Assembly: GCA_046757585.1 (NCBI GenBank)
Contig: JBHHYR010000156.1
Coordinates: 1 to 8,804, forward strand
DNA length: 8,804 nt
Origin: JBHHYR01 sp046757585
GTDB taxonomy: Bacteria; Desulfobacterota; Binatia; HRBIN30
Direction: 5' to 3'
Position 1 is the first letter of the stretch, and each line of letters starts with the position of its first letter. Position numbers and translations under genes: made by a program. Below, piece by piece: positions 1 to 6,732 of this stretch. The notes below the pieces were generated by a model, which saw only the letters and a list, made by a program, of their open reading frames with translations, was not told the origin of the DNA and made no database searches.

Positions 1-1
1 C

Positions 2-166
2 CTCGCTGCCACCTCCGGGTGGCCTCGCCGGCGGCTTCTGGGGGTGCTCAGCGACCAGCTGAACGCACGATGGCAGGCGTCCCGGTCTCTCGGCAGTCGT
101 CGCGGCACGGTGACGATTGACAAGGCGACTCGTGAACGCCTGCGAGCGCTGGGATACCTTGACTAG
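2..166 (+). CDS. C-terminal end of a sulfatase-like protein (5' truncated)
   Basis: The frame is open from base 2 to a TAG at 164-166 and gives the last 54 residues of a protein that begins outside the window. It ends in DKATRERLRALGYLD. A tail of the form 'ERLRALGYL(D)' is, from memory, very common at the C-terminus of sulfatase/alkaline-phosphatase-superfamily proteins, often fused to TPRs, in deltaproteobacteria and acidobacteria. No catalytic region is visible, so the enzymatic activity cannot be judged; a TPR protein with the same tail is the main alternative. It lies 62 bases upstream of the first glycosyltransferase on the same strand and may belong to the same transcription unit. The reading frame is secure because it is stop-free and ends in this recognisable motif; the family name is only moderately sure. 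Confidence 0.6.
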   Translation, partial: LAATSGWPRRRLLGVLSDQLNARWQASRSLGSRRGTVTIDKATRERLRALGYLD

Positions 167-228
167 TGCTCACAGGTGGCGTCGCAGAGGCACAAGACCG
201 CTGGCGCGCGAATGGCGCAGCCTAGGGT

Positions 229-1926
229 ATGCGCATTCCATGGCGGATCATGACCCGCGTGCGGCACAGGAACCGCGATCCATGGCTGGTGCTGGTGCTC
301 GTGGTCAGCGTTGGGCTGGGGATGTATCACCTCAGCTGGGGACTACCCAACGGCAACCGGTCCTGGGCGGCGGATTCTCTGGGACCGCTGACGGTGCTTA
401 GCATCGCGCAGCATTCGCTGACAGCGTGGAACTCCGGATGGTTCTATTTCAAGTACCCCCTTGGCTATCCGCTGCTGCTGCTGACCGCCTACGCGCCTTA
501 CCTCGCGGTGCTTCGGCTTACCGGGGGATTCGGACACCCGACCACCGTGTACCCCTATGGGTTTTCCAATCCTGCCGTCGCGCTGCATGGGCTGGCGCTG
601 CTGGGGCGGGGAATCAGCGTCGCGTGTGTAGTTGCAACCGCCGCCCTCACCTATGGAATCGGCCGGAGACTCTTCGGCCGCACAACGGGCGCGCTGGCGG
701 CATGGCTCGTGGCAACGGCGTATCCCCTCGTGTACTACGCGCATACCACCAATCTCGATGCAGCGTATCTCTTTTGGCTTGTGCTAGCCCTCTGGGCCAC
801 CGTCGTTGCGGCAGAGACCGGACAGCGGTGGTCCTACATGCTCCTTGGCATCGCCGGTGCCATGGCCGTGTCAACGAAGGAGCAGGGTTTCGCGTTTCTG
901 CTGCCGCTGCCGCTAATCCTCCTGACCGATCGCCGGCGCGCGCTGGTATCGGCAGGTAGTGCGTGGCAACGATGGTGGGCGGTGTTGTGGAACCGCGATA
1001 CCCGTGCTGCGCTGATGGCGGCAGGACTCACGGGCGTGCTGGCCAACAACGTTCTGCTGAATCCGAGTGGTTTCGTCAACAGGATCGTCTATCTGAGCGG
1101 CCGGCCGGTTGCCGGCGTCTCCGCCCGACTGGCGCCAGTCGAATTCGCATTGTTCAAGGGCGGGGCGAAGGAGTGGCAATATGTGCGGCAGCTGGTCGAC
1201 GGGATCGAGAGCAGTGTGGGGCTCCCGGTGTTCGTGCTGGTTGTGGCAGGGGTCTGTTATGTCATCTGGCGCCGCCGACGTGCAGCCGCTTACTTGCTGC
1301 TGCCCGCGTTGGCGCTGTACTACCTTTCGCTGCGGGCGCTCGACCTGATCACGCTCCGCTACACGCTGCCGTTGAGCGTGGTCGGGGCACTGTGCGGAGC
1401 GGCCCTGTGCGCTCATGCGCTGGAATGGAAGCGGCGGTGGCTGCCGAGCGTCCTGATCGTGGCAATTTGCCTGCTGGGTGTCGCACGCGCCATCGAGCTC
1501 GATTGGCTGCTGCGCCATGACACGCGCTATCGAGCAGAGGCCTGGCTGCGCCAGCACGTGCCACTGGACGGCACTGTGGAGACGTACCAGAAGCCTGTCT
1601 ACCTGCCCCGCTTTGCTGGGCTGACAGTTGGGACGGTGCCGCTTGCCCAGCGGACCATTGGTGGAATTCAGCGGCGGCAGCCAGACTTCATCGTCATCAG
1701 TTCAGCGGCGAAGCAAGCAATCACGCATCGATGGAACCCAGACTGGCGCCAGGGACACACCCTGCTTGTGGAGCAGCCGCAGGCCTCGGCCTTCCTCGAT
1801 GCCTTGGAAGACGAGCGGCTTCCCTATCGACCTGTCGCTCGGTTCTCACAGCGGCCAGTATTGCTACGACTACGGATTACCAGCCTGTGTCCGCAGATCA
1901 CGATCTTTCAACGAGTGCAGTCCTAG
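229..1926 (+). CDS. GT-C fold membrane glycosyltransferase, GT39/PMT-like
   Basis: This 565-residue polytopic inner-membrane protein probably transfers a sugar from a polyprenyl-phosphate donor on the periplasmic side. After a basic N-terminus there is a first membrane helix (about residues 19-36), then GLPNG and the loop WAADSLGPL, whose Asp49 is placed where GT39/ArnT-like enzymes keep their catalytic acid. YPLGYPLLLL and a series of hydrophobic helices follow to about residue 430. The last ~135 residues are soluble, beginning with DTRYRAEAWLRQHVP, a pattern usual at the start of the periplasmic tail in this family. Length is normal. The start is uncertain: ATG 229 and ATG 250 are both in frame and neither has a good ribosome-binding site. 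The 3' end overlaps the following methyltransferase by 40 bases. Donor and acceptor cannot be read from sequence. Family call is firm; specificity is unknown. Confidence 0.85.
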   Translation: MRIPWRIMTRVRHRNRDPWLVLVLVVSVGLGMYHLSWGLPNGNRSWAADSLGPLTVLSIAQHSLTAWNSGWFYFKYPLGYPLLLLTAYAPYLAVLRLTGGFGHPTTVYPYGFSNPAVALHGLALLGRGISVACVVATAALTYGIGRRLFGRTTGALAAWLVATAYPLVYYAHTTNLDAAYLFWLVLALWATVVAAETGQRWSYMLLGIAGAMAVSTKEQGFAFLLPLPLILLTDRRRALVSAGSAWQRWWAVLWNRDTRAALMAAGLTGVLANNVLLNPSGFVNRIVYLSGRPVAGVSARLAPVEFALFKGGAKEWQYVRQLVDGIESSVGLPVFVLVVAGVCYVIWRRRRAAAYLLLPALALYYLSLRALDLITLRYTLPLSVVGALCGAALCAHALEWKRRWLPSVLIVAICLLGVARAIELDWLLRHDTRYRAEAWLRQHVPLDGTVETYQKPVYLPRFAGLTVGTVPLAQRTIGGIQRRQPDFIVISSAAKQAITHRWNPDWRQGHTLLVEQPQASAFLDALEDERLPYRPVARFSQRPVLLRLRITSLCPQITIFQRVQS

Positions 1927-2849
1927 CGCCCGCGTCAGCGAGCGGGGAGGCGACCGAGACGTGTCTCGTGTGTGGAGGACGGTCGTTCGCGCCCATGTTC
2001 GGGCCCGGCCCCGTGCAGGATGCTGCTCGAGCACGCAACAATGCAGCCTCTTATCGTATTACGCACAGCCCTCGTGAGTTGGTCCGCGCTATCGTGCGCT
2101 GCCACGGTTGTGGCTTGGGTATGCTGCCGGCACACCTGCGCAGTCATACCGCAGCTGCGTACGCAGCAGGGGAAGATCCTGCCTACCTCCAGCAGGCCGA
2201 GGAGCGGATTGAGAACGCGCATCAGTTGTTGCGTTTGGCTCCAGGGGGTGGGCGACTGCTCGACGTGGGGTGCGCATGCGGCTTCCTGCTGGTTGCGGCA
2301 CGGGCACGCGGCTTCACAGCGCGGGGCGTCGAGCCCTCGGCATGGGCCGCTGCTTACGCACGGGAGCACTTCAAGCTGGACGTCTGGCACGGCACACTGG
2401 AAGCGGCACCCTTGGAACCGCAAACCTATGATGTTGTTGTGCTGGCTGATGCGATTGAACATCTACACCATCCCCGGCGCGCGCTGGCCAAGATCTACCA
2501 GCTCCTGAAACCTGCTGGGCACCTGCTCATCCTGACGCCGGACCTGGGCAGTCTCGCAGCTCGGGTGGCCGGGGTCTATTGGTGGGGGTTACTCGACGAT
2601 CATTATCACTACTTCGACCGGCGCACACTGCGCTGCTTGCTCGAAGCAGAAGGCTTCGTAGTGGAACGCATCACGGCGCTGGGTCGCGTGTTCCCGCTGG
2701 AGCATTGGGTGTACAAACTCTCGCAGTACAGCCCACGCTTGCACCGCGGTGTCCAGGCACTGCTGCGGACGTTGCGGCTTGAGCGCTTGCGACTCACCGT
2801 CAACCTTGGAGATCAGATGGCATGCGTAGCTCAGAAACCAGCGAAGTAG
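1887..2849 (+). CDS. class I SAM-dependent methyltransferase with N-terminal CxxC/CxxC module
   Basis: From GTG 1887 the protein has 320 residues. An N-terminal module carries CLVCG (Cys26/Cys29) and CHGCG (Cys72/Cys75), a likely zinc-binding pair. The Rossmann methyltransferase domain follows: motif I LLDVGCACGFLL (about 124-135), the acidic residue Glu149 in GVEPS that should hold the SAM ribose, and DAIEHLHHP (about 188-196). Later come LKPAGHLLILTPD and YHYFDRRTL, the latter common in UbiG/Methyltransf_23-type enzymes. Such proteins with an N-terminal zinc knuckle are frequent in polysaccharide and nucleotide-sugar clusters, where they methylate sugars or lipid intermediates; the substrate here is unknown. 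GTG 1887 was chosen because the only in-frame upstream ATG (1731) would bury almost 200 bases in the preceding gene, and the next Met lies beyond the first CxxC. No clear ribosome-binding site precedes it, so coupling to the upstream gene is likely. Confidence 0.85.
   Translation: MSADHDLSTSAVLAPASASGEATETCLVCGGRSFAPMFGPGPVQDAARARNNAASYRITHSPRELVRAIVRCHGCGLGMLPAHLRSHTAAAYAAGEDPAYLQQAEERIENAHQLLRLAPGGGRLLDVGCACGFLLVAARARGFTARGVEPSAWAAAYAREHFKLDVWHGTLEAAPLEPQTYDVVVLADAIEHLHHPRRALAKIYQLLKPAGHLLILTPDLGSLAARVAGVYWWGLLDDHYHYFDRRTLRCLLEAEGFVVERITALGRVFPLEHWVYKLSQYSPRLHRGVQALLRTLRLERLRLTVNLGDQMACVAQKPAK
2808..2811 (+). promoter_or_regulatory. ribosome-binding site for the GT2 gene
   Basis: GGAG lies ten bases before ATG 2822, inside the end of the methyltransferase gene. 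It favours ATG 2822 over the in-frame ATG 2861, which has only a poor purine-rich lead. Spacing is slightly long. Confidence 0.45.
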
Positions 2850-3652
2850 CCCGTGTCCCGATGAGTGATGCGCCCACCTCTTCGGAGGGGAGCCGTCCGA
2901 GAGTGGTGGTGGTCATGCCTGCCTACAACGCCGCCCGGACCTTGCGGATGACGTACACGGAGCTGCCACACGACTCTGTGGACATGGTGATCGTTGTCGA
3001 TGATGGCAGTACGGACGACACGGTCACCGTGGCGCGGGAGCTCAACCTCAAGCTGTTTCTGCACGACCGCAATTACGGCTACGGCGCGAACCAGAAGACC
3101 TGTTACGCTGAAGCGTTGCGGGCCGGGGCCGACATCATCGCGATGGTGCACCCCGATTACCAGTATGATCCGCGCCTGCTGCCCGACGTTGTGCGTCCCA
3201 TCCAGCGGGGAGCGGCCGACGTGGTTCTGGGATCCCGCCTGAAGAGCGGCTCCGCATTGAGCGGGGGCATGCCTTGGTGGAAGTACATTGCGAATCGCTT
3301 CTTGACGGGAGTCGAGAACCGCGTCTTCGGTCTGCGGCTCTCCGAATACCACACCGGCTATCGCGCGTATCGTCGAGAAGTACTGGAGACCGTCAACTTT
3401 GCGTTGAATGCGGACAAGTTCATCTTTGATCAGGAAATTATGGCGCAGATCGTCCAGGCTGGTTTCCGGATTACGGAGGTCCCCGTTCCAACGCGCTATT
3501 TCGCGGAAGCGTCCTCGGCCAGTCTACTGGCCAGCATCCGGTACGGGTGCGGCATCTTGTGGCTTATGACCCGGGTCCTGCTTCACCGCGCGGGATGGTG
3601 GCGGCAGCGCCAGTTCCAGAGCTTGCGGAACCGGTACCGGGAAGCCCCCTGA
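2822..3652 (+). CDS. GT2 family glycosyltransferase, polyprenyl-phosphate-sugar-synthase-like
   Basis: A 276-residue GT-A-fold enzyme expected to act at the cytoplasmic face of the membrane. The GT2 signature runs VVVVMPAYNAARTL (about 28-41), VVDDGSTDD (about 58-66, nucleotide-binding Asp60/Asp61), RNYGYGANQK (83-92) and HPDYQYDP (110-117), the last standing where DPM1/GtrB-like enzymes have their DxD-type motif. Further on are LGSRL and YHTGYRAYRREVL, also typical. There is no pair of C-terminal membrane helices as in GtrB; only a hydrophobic stretch near GILWLMTRVLL, which could be a peripheral anchor. By family it would transfer a sugar from a nucleotide sugar to polyprenyl phosphate or to a glycan intermediate; the first would supply the donor used by the neighbouring GT-C enzymes (inference). 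The start overlaps the methyltransferase by 28 bases. An alternative start is ATG 2861, eleven bases past that gene's stop. Confidence 0.88.
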   Translation: MRSSETSEVARVPMSDAPTSSEGSRPRVVVVMPAYNAARTLRMTYTELPHDSVDMVIVVDDGSTDDTVTVARELNLKLFLHDRNYGYGANQKTCYAEALRAGADIIAMVHPDYQYDPRLLPDVVRPIQRGAADVVLGSRLKSGSALSGGMPWWKYIANRFLTGVENRVFGLRLSEYHTGYRAYRREVLETVNFALNADKFIFDQEIMAQIVQAGFRITEVPVPTRYFAEASSASLLASIRYGCGILWLMTRVLLHRAGWWRQRQFQSLRNRYREAP

Positions 3653-3693
3653 GCGCAGGCCAACGGGCGGTCGCGAAAACCGACGGAGCACGT

Positions 3694-3698
3694 GGGAG
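3694..3698 (+). promoter_or_regulatory. ribosome-binding site for the SGNH-like gene
   Basis: GGGAG lies ten bases before GTG 3709 in the 56-base gap after the GT2 stop. It decides the start of the following gene; the in-frame ATG at 3547 would overlap the GT2 gene by more than 100 bases and has no comparable site. Confidence 0.5.
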
Positions 3699-3708
3699 TC
3701 ACATTGGT

Positions 3709-5253
3709 GTGAGTGAGTTGCCCGAGAAGCCAACGCATCGAGGTGAAACGGACACCGGTGCTACCGCACGGCGAACGCTGTGGAGGGTCTGGCTGCCGAT
3801 CCCCGTGCTCATCGTCCTCCTGGACGCCTTGTTCAACGTGTACTTCTGGAAGATTCCGAAGCTCACGCCTCGGTCGGTGGACTTCCGCTATCAATTTCTC
3901 TTCGACGTCCATCACCTCTCAGCGAACGGAGTGCCCGGCACGATCCGCGTTCTGGCCTTCGGAAGCTCGATCGCGCAGTCATTTGATCCCTATCAGGTCG
4001 AGAATCTGCTCAATGCCGCGGACCACTCGGTGCACGTGCGGGTCCACCGGGTGCTGGTTCCCGGGATCAAGCCGTCCGACTATTACATCTTCTTCAAGGC
4101 CGAACAGGCGACGATTCAGCCCGACGTTGCGGTGATCCTGCTCAATCTCGTCGACTTTGTGAACCCGAGCTTTGAACGCGACCTCAAGCCGCAGATCCGC
4201 TACGTGCTGCCGCCGTTACCAACTTTGTTGGAACGACACGCCTACATGGCGACTGTTGCCGAGGAACTCGATCTGGTCATGGCTAGTCTGAGCAACCTGT
4301 ACCGGTACCGCAAACTCATCCGTTCGTGCCTGCAGGATCACGTGAAGCTGGCCCTACACTGGTTGGGCGCACGGCCGTCGCGGGCCGGGTACGGTCTGTA
4401 CCCGGACGGGTATACCAAGCAACGCTTCGGGTTGCCCGTCGATCACCTTCGAGCGACGGAGTTGAGGTACTACGTGGCCCCCGAGTGGATCCGTCAGCGT
4501 GGCCGGATCGCGCTGGAGTTCTCCGTGCGCGGCCGGACCTTGGTACGTCGAGTGGAAACACGACCGGGTTGGAAGACGGTGCGCCTGCAGTTGCCAGCCG
4601 CAAGCGCGCACATCCTGGACGTGAAGAGCGACAGTGCCTGGAACCCGCGCGCCGCTGGTCTCGATACCGACGTCCGCCTGCTGGGAGTGCGGTTAAGCGA
4701 CCCCCTGCCTTCCGCGGCCCTCAAGGACGACCCGCCGCCGCTCACCTATCCGCCAGTTGATGGGCACGACCTTGGCGGACCACTGCGAATGGGTGGTGCA
4801 GTGGGCCAGGCCTTTGTTGATCGCTGGAAGCGCACAATCGGTGGTAACACGGCGTTCGCAAAACGCTACCGCGCGTATCGGCAAGCGGAGCTTGACCTCT
4901 GCAGACACACCTTCAAGCCGACAGGCGAGTATGCTGCGGTGAAACGTTTGGTGGCGCATTTCTCACAGCACGGCACGGCCGTCGTGCTGGTCAACAATCC
5001 GGAGAGCCCCTTGCTTTTGAAAGATTATCAGAACACCCCCTACTACCAGGCGCACGTCGACTTCTTCCGCCAGCTTGCGCAGAGCTACCCCCATGTCCAC
5101 TTCTACGACCTCGGGCACGCATTACCGCCGGAAGATTTCAACGACTGGCATCACATCAACTACATCGGAACCATCAAACTGGGGCCCTTCTACGAGGCCT
5201 TCATTCAGCGCGCAGTGTCCGAACGGAAGGGCCGGCAAAGGCAGGTCTCGTAA
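3709..5253 (+). CDS. membrane-anchored SGNH/GDSL-like protein, AlgJ/AlgX/DltD-type partner of MBOAT
   Basis: The 514-residue product has a basic N-terminus and one membrane helix (about 24-46, VWLPIPVLIVLLDALFNVYF), then a periplasmic domain. SGNH marks are RVLAFGSSIAQS (about 80-91, probable nucleophile Ser87, block I GSS rather than GDS), VPGIKPSDYY (block II Gly119), LLNLVDF (block III, Asp149 but no Asn) and, near the C-terminus, NDWHHINYIG with the DxxH pair Asp479/His482. Residues about 250-334 look like a beta-rich insert ending SAWNP...DTDVRLLGVRLSD, unlike the SGNH core. It sits three bases before an MBOAT gene, the arrangement known for O-acetylation systems in which the SGNH protein transfers or accepts the acyl group outside the membrane. 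The start is GTG 3709, backed by GGGAG and by the helix beginning soon after. Role as a transferase rather than a hydrolase is inferred from context. Confidence 0.75.
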   Translation: MSELPEKPTHRGETDTGATARRTLWRVWLPIPVLIVLLDALFNVYFWKIPKLTPRSVDFRYQFLFDVHHLSANGVPGTIRVLAFGSSIAQSFDPYQVENLLNAADHSVHVRVHRVLVPGIKPSDYYIFFKAEQATIQPDVAVILLNLVDFVNPSFERDLKPQIRYVLPPLPTLLERHAYMATVAEELDLVMASLSNLYRYRKLIRSCLQDHVKLALHWLGARPSRAGYGLYPDGYTKQRFGLPVDHLRATELRYYVAPEWIRQRGRIALEFSVRGRTLVRRVETRPGWKTVRLQLPAASAHILDVKSDSAWNPRAAGLDTDVRLLGVRLSDPLPSAALKDDPPPLTYPPVDGHDLGGPLRMGGAVGQAFVDRWKRTIGGNTAFAKRYRAYRQAELDLCRHTFKPTGEYAAVKRLVAHFSQHGTAVVLVNNPESPLLLKDYQNTPYYQAHVDFFRQLAQSYPHVHFYDLGHALPPEDFNDWHHINYIGTIKLGPFYEAFIQRAVSERKGRQRQVS

Positions 5254-5256
5254 ACA

Positions 5257-6666
5257 GTGCTCTTCAACTCGATCGACTTTCTATTCTTCTTGCCGGCGGT
5301 CCTGATTGGCACCAGCCTGGTGCGTGATCGTTGGCGCAATCATTTCCTGCTCGGGGTGTGTTATTTCTTTTACAGTTGCTGGGACTGGCGCTTCCTCGGC
5401 CTGCTGTGGCTGTCCACGCTCATCGACTTCTGGGCCGGCCATCGGATCCACGAGGCGCAGGACACGCGGACGCGCAAGCTAGCGCTCGTCGTGAGCGTTT
5501 GCGCCAATCTGACGATTCTGGGGTTCTTCAAGTACTTCGATTTCTTTGCCGGGTCCGCCCAGGTGCTGCTTGAAAGCGTCGGGATCCATGCATCGCTGCC
5601 CACACTCTCCATCATTCTTCCTGTTGGTATTTCCTTCTATACATTTCAGTCCATGTCCTACACCATAGACATCTACCGTGGGGAGGCGACACCAGCAGCG
5701 GGATTCTTGGAGTACGCCGTCTACGTTGCCTATTTCCCGCAGCTCGTTGCCGGCCCGATCGAGCGGGTCAAGCATTTGCTGCCTCAGATTCGAACACCGG
5801 CCAGAGTGACCGCCGAGCGCGTCAATATCGGGCTGACACTCATGATGTTGGGCTACGTGAAAAAGGTCTTGATCGCAGACCAGCTCGCGCCGGTGGTGGA
5901 CCGGATCTTTGCCGATCCGACTCACCTGAGCTCGGGTGTCTTGTTGAAGGGGTTGTATTTCTTCGCGTTTCAGATTTACTGCGATTTTTCCGGCTATACC
6001 GACATCGCGCGTGGCGTGAGTGAACTCTTCGGGATTCGCCTCCGCTTGAACTTCAACCAACCGTATCTGTCCCAGTCGATTACTGAGTTCTGGCGCCGTT
6101 GGCATATGTCGCTGTCGACGTGGCTTCGCGACTATCTCTATATCCCGCTGGGCGGCAACCGCCACGGCAAATGGAACACCTATCGGAACCTGATGCTGAC
6201 CATGCTGCTCGGCGGTCTGTGGCACGGGGCGAACTGGACTTTTGTGGTGTGGGGCGCCGTGCATGGTGTGTGGCTTGCCTTGGAACGGCTGCTCGGCATC
6301 GGCAGGGGCGTGGCGTCTGCTCTGACCAGTGCGTGGTCGTACTGGGCCCAGCGTGGTGTCCGGACACTGGTGACGTTCCACGTGGTGCTTCTCGGTTGGG
6401 TCTTGTTCCGCGCCCCCAGTTTCCAGGTTGCATCTGAGTACCTCGTGGGCATCCTTCGCTTCACCAACCTGACTGCCGTAGGTTTCGGTCCCCTGATCGT
6501 GGCGGCGGCGATTCTGGCCATTGACATTCCCCAGAATTACTCCGGCGACCACGTGGTGTTTCTACGCATTCCGTGGTGGTTCCAGTCGCCGGTCTACGCG
6601 AGCCTCTGTTTGGCATTTATCCTCTATGGCGGAGCAAACATTCCGTTCATCTACTTTCAGTTCTAG
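5257..6666 (+). CDS. MBOAT family membrane O-acyltransferase (AlgI-like)
   Basis: A 469-residue polytopic protein of the AlgI/DltB class, of normal length, which carries acyl groups (usually acetyl from acetyl-CoA) across the inner membrane for attachment to exported glycans. It begins MLFNSIDFLFFLP, a start almost diagnostic for this family, read from GTG 5257. Further marks are FFKYFDFF, PVGISFYTFQSMSYTIDIYRG, YFPQLVAGPIERVKHLLPQ, YCDFSGYTDIARG (Asp243), FWRRWHMSLSTWLRDYLYIPLGG (His283, here cut for key residues) and GGLWHGANWTFVVWG with the invariant membrane His323. All expected residues are present, so the enzyme should be active. It starts three bases after the SGNH gene's stop, so the two are probably translated together as a transport/transfer pair. 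The glycan and the acyl chain cannot be read from the sequence; with no other alg genes nearby, alginate is unlikely. Confidence 0.95.
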   Translation: MLFNSIDFLFFLPAVLIGTSLVRDRWRNHFLLGVCYFFYSCWDWRFLGLLWLSTLIDFWAGHRIHEAQDTRTRKLALVVSVCANLTILGFFKYFDFFAGSAQVLLESVGIHASLPTLSIILPVGISFYTFQSMSYTIDIYRGEATPAAGFLEYAVYVAYFPQLVAGPIERVKHLLPQIRTPARVTAERVNIGLTLMMLGYVKKVLIADQLAPVVDRIFADPTHLSSGVLLKGLYFFAFQIYCDFSGYTDIARGVSELFGIRLRLNFNQPYLSQSITEFWRRWHMSLSTWLRDYLYIPLGGNRHGKWNTYRNLMLTMLLGGLWHGANWTFVVWGAVHGVWLALERLLGIGRGVASALTSAWSYWAQRGVRTLVTFHVVLLGWVLFRAPSFQVASEYLVGILRFTNLTAVGFGPLIVAAAILAIDIPQNYSGDHVVFLRIPWWFQSPVYASLCLAFILYGGANIPFIYFQF

Positions 6667-6732
6667 CGGGCCCGGAAGCGAGCCATCTGTTCCCCGGCCT
6701 GCTGCCCGACGAGTCGCCGTCTGCGGTGCAGC

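Noticed and set aside
160..188. TTGACT as a possible -35 promoter element before the first GT-C gene
   Set aside because: It lies in the last codons of the upstream gene and no TATAAT-like sequence is found at the proper distance.
117..401. Open frame of 94 codons spanning the gap before the first GT-C gene
   Set aside because: It starts inside the upstream sulfatase-like tail and runs through the GT-C gene out of frame; the product has no domain or membrane pattern.
913..1557. Minus-strand open frame (214 codons) opposite the first GT-C gene
   Set aside because: Antisense to a strong membrane-protein gene, low-complexity polar product, no motif and no ribosome-binding site.
2259..2292. Ala130 in place of Gly in motif I of the methyltransferase (DVGCACG)
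   Set aside because: From memory, variants such as DVGCASG and DIGCATG are common in this methyltransferase group, so this is not a sign of lost SAM binding.
3547..3708. N-terminal extension of the SGNH-like gene to ATG 3547
   Set aside because: It would overlap the GT2 gene by over 100 bases and give a Pro/Ala-rich stretch before the membrane anchor; GTG 3709 with GGGAG is a better start.
5479..6552. Long open frame on the minus strand (357 codons) opposite the MBOAT gene
   Set aside because: It lies fully antisense to a well-conserved gene, its product is rich in Gln/His/Arg with no recognisable domain, and such shadow frames are expected in GC-rich DNA.
6667..6732. Possible terminator after the MBOAT gene, including the palindrome CGGGCCCG
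   Set aside because: The palindrome is only eight bases with no loop and no T-run follows, so termination is not supported.
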